A stretch of 64,000 nucleotides of DNA from Ruminococcus sp. (GTDB lineage: Bacteria; Bacillota; Clostridia; Oscillospirales; Ruminococcaceae): assembly GCA_017519145.1 (NCBI GenBank), contig JAFWTA010000038.1, forward strand, positions 48,981 to 112,980, given 5' to 3'. How positions within the stretch are numbered: the first letter of the stretch is position 1; every line of letters starts with the position of its first letter. Position numbers and translations under genes: made by a program. Positions 51,561 through 59,204 of this stretch are shown one piece after another. The notes below the pieces were generated by a model. It was given only the letters and a program-made list of their open reading frames with translations. It was not told the origin of the DNA and made no database searches.

Positions 51561-52929
51561 CAGCCTGCTGTTTATATACGGGTTCCTGCCCGTTTCGTTA
51601 CTGCTGTTCTATATAACACCCAAAAAGCTTCGTGAGATGATGCTGCTTTTTCTCAGCGCCGCATTCTGCTGCCTTTTAAGTCTATATTTCCTTATATTCA
51701 TTGTAGCTTTTGCAGCTGTTAACTATATTTTCATGCATCTTATAAGCAGGTCGCGCAGAAGCGAAAAGCTTGCAGCAGTACCTCTCACAGTCGGGATAAT
51801 ACTTGATCTTGTGGCGATACTTGCCTTCAGAACACAGTTCTTCACATGGCTCCACCGAATGATAAGAGCTCCCGAGAGCTTTTATCCTGTGGGTATATCC
51901 TTCTTTGCACTGGGAGCCATAGGTACTCTTATAGATGTGTACAAGGGCAGGATAAAAGCTGACAGGAACATGGTGCGTTTTGCACTGTACATCATGTTTT
52001 TCCCGCGGCTTCTTATGGGACCGCTTCTCAGGTACAAGGTTTTCACCAATATTCTTGACAACCGAAGCGAAAACCTTTCCGGAATGGGAGTTGGCATGAC
52101 CATATTTGTCAAAGGTCTTGCCAAGAAGGTGATTGCTGCCGATAATCTCTATATGCTTTATGCAGCCGCAGGAAGCAGTGATGTCGGGGAGATATCTGCG
52201 GTTACTGCGTGGCTGGGTGCAGTGGCATATATTCTTTGTCTCTATTTTGAGCTTTCCGGATTTGCTGATATGGGAACGGGAACAGCATATCTTTTCGGAC
52301 TGAAGTTCCCTCAGAGCTTCAATTATCCGCTTTTCAGCATCAGATTAAAGTACTTTGCAGCCCGCTGGCAGTCTCAGGTTACCCAGTGGCTAAGGAGATA
52401 TGTGACCAAACCCATATACGGAGTTTGCAGAAAAAGATGGCTCCGTGAAGCAGTCTTTATCATTGGCTGGGGACTTTTCGGTTTCTGGTATACAGTTGAC
52501 CTCGGCGGTGTGGTCTGGGGCATTCTGATAGGGGCGGCTGTTATAATCGAGAGCAGGCTCCTCAGAAAGAAGATAATGAACTTCACAGGTATGATATATA
52601 CCTTTTTCACAGTGGTCATCTGCGGAGTATTTCTCTCGGGAGACAGCTTGGGCTCATCGGTAAGGTATCTCTTTGCCATGGTGGGCGGCAATGGCGTATT
52701 GGCAGATTCTGACAGCTTTTACCTTATAAAGTCGTATATAGTTCTTCTGCTGGTAACTATGTATGCATCAACCGATCTTTTCAGGAACCTTATGACACGT
52801 TCGGGAAAGAACAGGATAAAGGCAGCTATAATGGCAGTTTCGCCGGTGCTGGTGCTTGCAGTGCTTGTACTTTGTACAGCATTCATATCCTATGGCGGAA
52901 GCTCTCATATGATTCTCATGAAGCTGTAA
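51547..52929 (+). CDS. MBOAT-family membrane protein lacking the usual catalytic histidines
   Basis: 460 residues, about eleven transmembrane segments. The AlgI/DltB pattern is plain: PVGISFFALGAIGTLID, FFPRLLMGPLLRY, and LYFELSGFADMGTGTAYLFG with FPQSFNYP. At the two places where O-acyltransferases carry a histidine, this protein does not: RWH is RWQ (Gln275) and WHG is WYT (Tyr315). It may therefore be a transporter-like or inactive relative, not an acetyltransferase. It pairs with the DHHW-like gene 15 bases downstream, the usual partner for cell-surface polysaccharide O-acetylation. Confidence 0.85.
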   Translation: MEVYSSLLFIYGFLPVSLLLFYITPKKLREMMLLFLSAAFCCLLSLYFLIFIVAFAAVNYIFMHLISRSRRSEKLAAVPLTVGIILDLVAILAFRTQFFTWLHRMIRAPESFYPVGISFFALGAIGTLIDVYKGRIKADRNMVRFALYIMFFPRLLMGPLLRYKVFTNILDNRSENLSGMGVGMTIFVKGLAKKVIAADNLYMLYAAAGSSDVGEISAVTAWLGAVAYILCLYFELSGFADMGTGTAYLFGLKFPQSFNYPLFSIRLKYFAARWQSQVTQWLRRYVTKPIYGVCRKRWLREAVFIIGWGLFGFWYTVDLGGVVWGILIGAAVIIESRLLRKKIMNFTGMIYTFFTVVICGVFLSGDSLGSSVRYLFAMVGGNGVLADSDSFYLIKSYIVLLLVTMYASTDLFRNLMTRSGKNRIKAAIMAVSPVLVLAVLVLCTAFISYGGSSHMILMKL

Positions 52930-52944
52930 GGAGGTGGAGATATT

Positions 52945-54069
52945 ATGAAGCTTACAAGCAGGATAACTGCTGTTCTGACTCTTGCATTTATTGCAGTTTT
53001 CTCGGCTCTTACCTTTTTCGGCGAAAAGCGTGATATCTCCGCTGAGGAGAACCGCGTTCTCGCAGAAGCTCCCGAGATCAGCATGAATGAGCTTTATGAC
53101 GGAAGCACAGGTGATAAGCTGGACAGATATGTTACCGACCATTTTGCAGGCAGAAGCAAGTGGCTGGTGGGAAATACCGTTATCCGCACTGAGCTTTCCG
53201 AGAGCATCGTCAACGGTGTATATGTCAGCGATGAAAGGCTGATAAGTACAGATAAATGCGGTATATCCGATACAACTGCCATTGCGGAGATATTTGACGG
53301 CTTTGCAAGAAATTATGACGGAATGGTTTATTTAGCCGTTATCCCCACTTCCGCAGGAGTATACGGAGATGTTCTTCCGAGTCATATCGTCGGACGCACG
53401 GAGAGCCAGCAGATAAATGAGCTCTATGACGCTATAGACAGTGATATACGAAAGATCGATGCATATAATATCCTGAAAATGCTCAAGGATAATTATATTT
53501 ATTACAGGAATGATACTAAATGGACAAGTTACGGGGCATACTGTGTATACAAGACTGTCATACAGAAGCTTGGTTTTCAGCCGAATTCATACGACAAATA
53601 CAGCATTGAGCACGTTACCGACAGCTTCCGAGGAGATCTGTATAACAGGACGCTTTCACGCAGACCCAAGGCAGATATAATTGATATCTATGAATATCAT
53701 AATGGTGCCGAGGTCACATCATGTATAGTTACCCGCAGGGACGGCATCAACGCCGAGGGACAGATCTTTGACAGAGAAAGACTTGAAACAGGGGATATGT
53801 ACTCCATGTATCTGGGAGACTCTGTTCCCGTAATGAGAATATCCACCTCAGCCAGCACCGATAAGAAGCTCCTTGTGGTAAAGGACTCTTTCGGCGACTG
53901 CTTTATTCCGTTTCTTCTCCAGCATTACAGCGAGATAACGGTAGTGGATCCTTCTGTGATGAACGGAAAACTGTCAGACTATGTAAATGCTGACGATTAC
54001 GGACAGACATTGTTTCTGTTCGGGACAGATTCGCTGAGTGACAGGGAAATAATAGCGAAAATAGCCTAA
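52945..54069 (+). CDS. DHHW/AlgX-like surface protein with altered catalytic motif
   Basis: 374 residues. N-terminal membrane anchor or signal (about 6-25), then the SGNH-like fold of the DHHW/AlgJ/AlgX family (FFGEKRDISAEENRVLAEAP and DHFAGRSKW near the start). The motif that names the family, D-H-H-W (DTHW in AlgX), reads NDTKWTSYGAY (Asp190, Thr191, Lys192, Trp193), so the catalytic histidine is replaced by lysine. The nucleophile motif KDSFGDCF (Ser315) is kept. It is co-transcribed with the MBOAT gene. The expected role is transfer of acyl groups to an envelope glycan, but activity is doubtful. Confidence 0.82.
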   Translation: MKLTSRITAVLTLAFIAVFSALTFFGEKRDISAEENRVLAEAPEISMNELYDGSTGDKLDRYVTDHFAGRSKWLVGNTVIRTELSESIVNGVYVSDERLISTDKCGISDTTAIAEIFDGFARNYDGMVYLAVIPTSAGVYGDVLPSHIVGRTESQQINELYDAIDSDIRKIDAYNILKMLKDNYIYYRNDTKWTSYGAYCVYKTVIQKLGFQPNSYDKYSIEHVTDSFRGDLYNRTLSRRPKADIIDIYEYHNGAEVTSCIVTRRDGINAEGQIFDRERLETGDMYSMYLGDSVPVMRISTSASTDKKLLVVKDSFGDCFIPFLLQHYSEITVVDPSVMNGKLSDYVNADDYGQTLFLFGTDSLSDREIIAKIA

Positions 54070-54087
54070 ACGAAAGGAATGATATGA

Positions 54088-54870
54088 ATGAAAGCATTAG
54101 TTACGGGTGCAACATCGGGCATAGGACAGAGCATTGCAAGAAAGCTTGCAAAAAGAGGCTGGGAGCTCATACTCACAGGCAGAAATGAGGACGCTCTGAA
54201 GGAGATGCAGAAAACACTTGGCAGCGGTACCGAGATAATCGCAGCGGATCTTGCCAGAAAGGAAGAGGTATTCAGAGTATACAAGTTCTGTCAGGGAAAA
54301 GAAGTAGATATGCTGGTCAACAATGCAGGCTACGGACTTTTCGGAAAGTTTGACGAGACCGATCTTGAGGACGAGCTGAATATGATCAACGTGAATATCA
54401 CCGCGCTTCATATACTTACAAAGCTTTTCCTGCGTGATTTCAAGAAGCAGGATCACGGCACCATACTGAACGTAGCCTCTGCTGCAGGTTTCATGTCGGG
54501 ACCTCTCATGGCGGCATACTACGCTTCAAAGAACTATGTTCTCCGACTTTCTCTTGCGATATATGAGGAGCTTCGCCGTGACAAGTCAAATGTGACCATA
54601 ACGGTTCTGTGTCCCGGACCTGTTGCGACCAACTTCAATAACCGCGCCGGAGTAAGCTTTTCCGTAAAGCCTATAACTGCTGATTATGCTGCTGAGTACG
54701 CAATTCACAAGGCAATGACGGGCAAGTTTTTTGCTGTACCGGGGCTGACAGTAAGACTTGGCACATGGGGAGCACGTTTCCTCCCGCACAAGATGCTTTC
54801 GGCTATCGTATACAATATACAGCAGGCAAAGAAAACTGCCGATGGAAAGGATAAGGCACTTAATAAATGA
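54088..54870 (+). CDS. Short-chain dehydrogenase/reductase
   Basis: 260 residues. NADP-binding VTGATSGIGQSIARKLAKRG, NNAGYG, catalytic serine in VASAAGF and Y-x-x-x-K in YYASKNYV. Classical SDR, related to the DltE/YqjQ group; the substrate is unknown. The C-terminus has a hydrophobic or basic extension. It overlaps the next gene by 4 bases. Confidence 0.9.
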   Translation: MKALVTGATSGIGQSIARKLAKRGWELILTGRNEDALKEMQKTLGSGTEIIAADLARKEEVFRVYKFCQGKEVDMLVNNAGYGLFGKFDETDLEDELNMINVNITALHILTKLFLRDFKKQDHGTILNVASAAGFMSGPLMAAYYASKNYVLRLSLAIYEELRRDKSNVTITVLCPGPVATNFNNRAGVSFSVKPITADYAAEYAIHKAMTGKFFAVPGLTVRLGTWGARFLPHKMLSAIVYNIQQAKKTADGKDKALNK

Positions 54871-55406
54871 GAGACATAAGCTACAGAGTAGCGCTGGGAG
54901 GTATCGTTTCCGCACTTTGTCTGGTGACGATGTTTCTTGCGGGAGTTATCCCGGCGCTGTATCTGCTGCTTCCCGGGATCGCAGGCATACTGCTTATGAT
55001 AATTGCCGTTGAGGTCAATATACCATGGGCTTTTCTGACATATCTTTCGGTAAGCCTGCTTTCCCTGTTCATTACATTTGACAAGGAAGCTGCACTGATA
55101 TTCATAATGTTCTTCGGACATTATCCCATAATCAGGTTTTATATACAGAAGATACCGCTGAAGCTTCTGAGACTTGTTGTCAAGCTGATACTGTTCAATG
55201 TATGTATCATCGGATACTTCTATGTTACGGTATACATTTTCGGACTTGACGAGATGCTTGATGAATTCAGCGACTTCGGAAGATACGGCGCATACATAAT
55301 GCTTGGCGTCTGTAACCTGATCTTCCTTGTGTATGATCTCGACCTTGACTTTATGTACAGGATCTACCAGAAGAGGATAATGCCGAAATTCAAACAGAAA
55401 AGATAG
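54867..55406 (+). CDS. Hypothetical multi-spanning membrane protein
   Basis: 179 residues with about five hydrophobic helices and a basic C-terminus (KRIMPKFKQKR). The N-terminal stretch RVALGGIVSALCLVTMFLAG resembles the first helix of ECF-transporter substrate components or YybS-like proteins, but the match is not firm. Co-transcribed with the SDR gene. Function unknown. Confidence 0.7.
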   Translation: MRDISYRVALGGIVSALCLVTMFLAGVIPALYLLLPGIAGILLMIIAVEVNIPWAFLTYLSVSLLSLFITFDKEAALIFIMFFGHYPIIRFYIQKIPLKLLRLVVKLILFNVCIIGYFYVTVYIFGLDEMLDEFSDFGRYGAYIMLGVCNLIFLVYDLDLDFMYRIYQKRIMPKFKQKR

Positions 55407-55445
55407 ACCGTTCCGTTTTGAAATGCAATTCGGGACGGTCTTTTT
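55405..55445 (+). terminator. Intrinsic terminator after the SDR operon
   Basis: An 11-bp stem (55405-55415 with 55431-55441, one G-T pair) starts inside the stop codon and is followed by five or more T residues. Confidence 0.88.
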
Positions 55446-55452
55446 ATATGAC

Positions 55453-55481
55453 TTGATTTCTTAATAATTATGTGCTATAAT
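55453..55481 (+). promoter_or_regulatory. Promoter of mtnN
   Basis: TTGATT (55453-55458), 17-base spacer, TATAAT (55476-55481). Most bases, including the spacer, match the promoter at 16570-16598. Confidence 0.78.
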
Positions 55482-55513
55482 AAAAGCGTAATTTTTATTC
55501 TGGAGTGATAACA

Positions 55514-56191
55514 ATGAAGACTATAGCTATAATCGGAGCAATGCCGTCAGAACTTGCTGACATACGAGAGATACTCGGTAAAGCCGAGATAAAGCGCATC
55601 TCGGGCTTCGATTTTTATGTCAATGAGAGAAACGGCAAAACTGTGATCAATGCCTGCTGCGGAATAGCAAAGGTAAATGCAGCGCTTTGTACACAGGTTA
55701 TGATAGATAATTTCCACCCTGACTGTGTGATCAATACCGGTATTGCAGGCGGAATGAACAGTGCAGTAAAGGTATGCGATATCGTGATCTCTACAGAGGT
55801 ACTGCCTCATGATCTTGATCTCCATTTCCTCAAGGATTACCCTCCCTATTGTGCAATATTCAAAGCTGATGACGTGCTTATGGATACTGCCGAAAAGGTG
55901 TGCGGAGAATTCGGGGTCAATTCGTTCAGAGGCAGGATCGTTTCGGGAGAAGCCTTCATTTCAAGCAATGAGGTGAAGAATTCAATTCAGGAAAGATTCG
56001 ATCCCTATGCCGTTGATATGGAGAGTGCCGCAGTGGGACACTGCTGCTATCTCAATGAGCTTCCCTATGTAAGTGTACGCTGTATATCAGACAATGCGGA
56101 CGATGAGGGAGCTATGTCATTTGACGAATTTGAAAAGATTGCGGCAAAGCGTGTTGCGGAGATCGTTCTCCGGATGGCTGAGCTGCTCTGA
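55514..56191 (+). CDS. mtnN: 5'-methylthioadenosine/S-adenosylhomocysteine nucleosidase
   Basis: 225 residues from ATG 55514; GTG 55505 overlaps the ribosome site TGGAGTG and is less likely. AIIGAMPSELADI, VINTGIAGGM, VSGEAFISS and VDMESAAVGH with the catalytic Asp in RCISDNADDE. It splits adenine from MTA and SAH in the methyl cycle. AGGAG-linked to the dockerin gene 15 bases downstream. Confidence 0.95.
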   Translation: MKTIAIIGAMPSELADIREILGKAEIKRISGFDFYVNERNGKTVINACCGIAKVNAALCTQVMIDNFHPDCVINTGIAGGMNSAVKVCDIVISTEVLPHDLDLHFLKDYPPYCAIFKADDVLMDTAEKVCGEFGVNSFRGRIVSGEAFISSNEVKNSIQERFDPYAVDMESAAVGHCCYLNELPYVSVRCISDNADDEGAMSFDEFEKIAAKRVAEIVLRMAELL

Positions 56192-56206
56192 AAGGAGTAA
56201 CCTAAA

Positions 56207-57103
56207 ATGAAAAAAATTATTTCACTCATTTCATCTATCGTGCTTGCAGCAGGTATGACAACTGCTATGGCAGCAAATGCAGTTAATGTTGAGGACTATA
56301 AGCCCAGTTTCTTCTTTAAGGCTGAGGAGAGTACAGGTGTAGAGGTGCTCAAGTACGGTTCTGTATTCGTAAACAGAAGTACAGCTCCCGAGGGAACAAA
56401 GATACCCGCTGCTGTATATTTTAGTGATGACTATCATTATGCAGGTCAGATCTTTGTTAAGTGGAACTGCGAGAAAACTGATCTTCAGCTTACAGATCTT
56501 ACAGGACCTTTTGCAAAGGCAGGCGGCTGTCCTTATAAGATCACAGGCATCAATTCCGATGCTGATCTGGTAAATCTTCTCAATACATTCCCTGAACTCA
56601 ATATGATGGCAGTTAATTACACTGAGACAAATGTAAACAAGCCTCTCCAGCTGACAGGCACAGAATCCTATGATTATCCTCTGGCTTGCTTCAATGCTGT
56701 ATTCAAGAGCGGTGCAGCTGGCGGAAGCTATGATATCGAATTCTATGATCAGGGCAATTACTTCACAGCAGTTGTACCGAGATTCCCTGACGATCCCAAG
56801 CTTTCCATAGAAGTACATCCTGCTGAGTACAGTGAAGGTCTTCGCATAAACTGTTCCGACAGAATGCTCGGCGATATCAATGATGATAAAATGATCGACG
56901 CAGTTGACGCTTCATCTATTCTTGCAGCTTATGCTAAGATATCATCTAGTATGGAGTCTGGTCTCAGCGATGATCAGCTTGCCGCAGCAGATGTTGACGG
57001 AAACAAGAAGGTCGACGCAGTTGACGCCAGCAATGTTCTGGGATACTATGCATTTATTTCAGGAACAGGAACAGGCACACTCAATGAGTTTGTAAAGAGA
57101 TAA
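56207..57103 (+). CDS. Secreted dockerin protein with an unknown beta domain
   Basis: 298 residues. Signal peptide (cleavage near MAANA, about 25). Residues 30-218 form a beta-rich domain (FVNRSTAPEGTKIPAAVYFS; CFNAVFKSGAAGGSYDIEF) whose rhythm recalls cohesin-like sandwiches, but no firm match. The end is a type I dockerin with two loops, LGDINDDKMIDAVDASSIL and ADVDGNKKVDAVDASNVL, nearly the same type as in the protease at 16628-19879. If the beta domain is a cohesin, the protein would be an adaptor scaffoldin. It lies behind mtnN with a strong ribosome site. Confidence 0.85.
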   Translation: MKKIISLISSIVLAAGMTTAMAANAVNVEDYKPSFFFKAEESTGVEVLKYGSVFVNRSTAPEGTKIPAAVYFSDDYHYAGQIFVKWNCEKTDLQLTDLTGPFAKAGGCPYKITGINSDADLVNLLNTFPELNMMAVNYTETNVNKPLQLTGTESYDYPLACFNAVFKSGAAGGSYDIEFYDQGNYFTAVVPRFPDDPKLSIEVHPAEYSEGLRINCSDRMLGDINDDKMIDAVDASSILAAYAKISSSMESGLSDDQLAAADVDGNKKVDAVDASNVLGYYAFISGTGTGTLNEFVKR

Positions 57104-57113
57104 GATCATACAC

Positions 57114-57144
57114 AAAAAAGCAGCTGTTTTTCAGCTGCTTTTTT
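57114..57144 (+). terminator. Terminator after the small dockerin gene
   Basis: A GCAGCTG/CAGCTGC stem extended by A/T pairs, loop TTTTT, and a run of six T residues. Confidence 0.9.
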
Positions 57145-57172
57145 CTTATTGAGGGACTTAATATTGAAAAGA

Positions 57173-57206
57173 AATTACCGGGCCTCATAAAAGAGACCCG
57201 GTAATT
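57173..57206 (-). terminator. Terminator of the sodium symporter gene
   Basis: A perfect 10-bp stem (57173-57182 with 57197-57206). Read on the minus strand it follows the symporter stop codon and ends in TTTCTTTTC. Confidence 0.8.
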
Positions 57207-57245
57207 ATTCGTTATCCATAAACAGGACACCGGCTGTGTGACCGC

Positions 57246-58835
57246 TTATTTTGCAGCAAGACTGCTGAATGCGTTGTCAACGACCTTCTTTTCGGGAGCC
57301 TTTGTAAAGCTGCTCACGATAGGCACTATAATGAGGGAAACGATCATTGCGAAAGCTCCTGCATTGATAGGCGAGAGGAGGTTGAGGGGGCAGTTCAGAT
57401 CGATAACAGCCTGTCTGATACCGCTGAAAGCTTCGATATTAAGGCTGAAGAGGAGCATATGTGCAACGCTGATACCAACGCCTGTGATGAAGCTTGTCCA
57501 GCAGGCAGCCTTGGAAGCCTTCTTCATGAAAAGACCGAAGAGGAAAGGTCCGAGGAATGCGCCTGAGAGAGCTCCCCATGAGTAGGACATGAGAGTGGAG
57601 ATGGAGGCGTTTTTGTTGCAGGCGATAATTACAGAAATAACAAGGAACACAGCAATGAATGCTCGCATGAATGTTACCTGCTTCTTATCATCGAAATTCT
57701 TCACACGGGGCTTGATAAGGTCATTGGTAAGAGTTGAGCTGGATGTAAGAACCAGTGAAGAAAGGGTTGAGAGTGAAGCCGAGAGAACCAGTACAACTAC
57801 CAGTCCGATAAGGATATTGGGAAGTGCCTGATGGATAAGGGCAGGCACCATTGTATCGTATACGGGCTTGCCATTTACAGTTTCGATGAAAGTCCTGCCT
57901 GAACCGTCAGCACTGTCCAGTGTACAGTAAAGTCTTACGAAGCCGCCCATGAAGTAAGAGCCGCCTGCTACAACGATAGCAAAGAAAGTTGAGATGATCG
58001 CGCCCTTCTTGATGGCCTGCTCGTCTTTGATAGCGTAGAACTTCTGGACCATCTGAGGAAGTCCCCATGTACCGAGAGAGGTAAGGAGTACAACTCCGAG
58101 GAGGTTTATGGGATCAGGTCCGAAGAGGGAACCGAGAGTTCCTGTTTCTGTTTTGCTGTCGGAAATATTGTTGAGGGCGTCAAGAGCTGCTGACAGACCG
58201 TCCTTTTTCTGGACAGTAAGGGCAACGACTGTACCGATACCGATGAGCATGATTATACCCTGGAAGAAGTCGTTGAGAGCAGTAGCCTTGTAGCCGCCAA
58301 GCATAACGTAGATAGCTGAGAGAACAGCCATAGCGATTATGATGTATGTACCGCCGTTTTCACCGAGGTCGAATACCATTCCGAAAAGTCTCGAAAGACC
58401 GTTGTAAACGGAAGCGGTATAGGGGATAAGGAAGATAAAAACAATGAGAGCAGAAGCCGTTTTCAGCTTGGTGGAGTCAAATCTGTGCTCGAAGTACTCG
58501 GGCATTGTTTTAGCGCCGAGGTGATTTGTCATAAGACGGGTACGCTTACCTATGAGGAAGAAGGGGATAAGGCTTCCGATTATGGCGTTGCCGATACCAA
58601 CCCATGTAGCTGAAGCACCGTACATCCAGCCGAACTGACCGGCATATCCGATGAAAACAACAGCAGAGAAATAAGTCGTGCCGTAGGAGAAGGCGGTGAG
58701 CCATGAACCTACGCTTCTGCCGCCCAGCATGAAGTCCTCGGTGGACTTTGTCCTGCGTGACATATAGAGTCCGATCCCGACCATTATGGCGACATAGATT
58801 GCGAGAATGACGAATGTTGCGGCTTGTGAGCCCAT
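57246..58835 (-). CDS. Sodium:solute symporter (SSS family, PutP-like)
   Basis: 529 residues from ATG 58835; a TTG at 58844 is only 2 bases from the AAAGG ribosome site, so the ATG is preferred. About 13 transmembrane segments. The SSS motifs GRSVGSWLTAFSYGTTYFSAVVFIGYAG and the SLSTLSSLVLTSSSTLTNDL sodium-site stretch are present. It imports an amino acid, vitamin or sugar acid with Na+; PutP likeness suggests proline but does not prove it. Monocistronic, with a full-consensus promoter. Confidence 0.92.
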   Translation of the reverse strand: MGSQAATFVILAIYVAIMVGIGLYMSRRTKSTEDFMLGGRSVGSWLTAFSYGTTYFSAVVFIGYAGQFGWMYGASATWVGIGNAIIGSLIPFFLIGKRTRLMTNHLGAKTMPEYFEHRFDSTKLKTASALIVFIFLIPYTASVYNGLSRLFGMVFDLGENGGTYIIIAMAVLSAIYVMLGGYKATALNDFFQGIIMLIGIGTVVALTVQKKDGLSAALDALNNISDSKTETGTLGSLFGPDPINLLGVVLLTSLGTWGLPQMVQKFYAIKDEQAIKKGAIISTFFAIVVAGGSYFMGGFVRLYCTLDSADGSGRTFIETVNGKPVYDTMVPALIHQALPNILIGLVVVLVLSASLSTLSSLVLTSSSTLTNDLIKPRVKNFDDKKQVTFMRAFIAVFLVISVIIACNKNASISTLMSYSWGALSGAFLGPFLFGLFMKKASKAACWTSFITGVGISVAHMLLFSLNIEAFSGIRQAVIDLNCPLNLLSPINAGAFAMIVSLIIVPIVSSFTKAPEKKVVDNAFSSLAAK

Positions 58836-58921
58836 TGATATCAAGACCTTTCTTTTTGATTTACAGTGTTGAATGATAAACCTGTAAAGCTTTAAATGAA
58901 TAAAGTAGTTAACCGAGACTA

Positions 58922-58950
58922 ATTATACTATATTATTGTAATAATGTCAA
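58922..58950 (-). promoter_or_regulatory. Consensus promoter of the symporter gene
   Basis: On the minus strand, perfect TTGACA (58945-58950), 17-base spacer and perfect TATAAT (58922-58927), 87 bases before the start codon. Confidence 0.9.
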
Positions 58951-59123
58951 TAGGATTTCCGAAAAATCGATGTAAAAAAGATATAAAATCCGTTAAGCGG
59001 CTATAACATTTTTTATAAAGATAAAAAGAGCAATTATCGACCATAATTGCGGGGGAGACATGAAAAAAACGCAATTTTTGGTTAGAAAAAGGCAAAATGA
59101 GATGCTTTTGCACAATAATTTAC

Positions 59124-59152
59124 TTGAATTATTTCAAATATGGTGGTATTAT
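59124..59152 (+). promoter_or_regulatory. Promoter of the pseudo-GH11 dockerin gene
   Basis: TTGAAT (59124-59129), 17-base spacer, TATTAT (59147-59152). The rest of the divergent region 58951-59123 shows no further gene. Confidence 0.6.
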
Positions 59153-59204
59153 TTGTTTATAAAGCCGAAAAGCGGCTTTGAATAACATGATAGGAGGAAT
59201 TATA

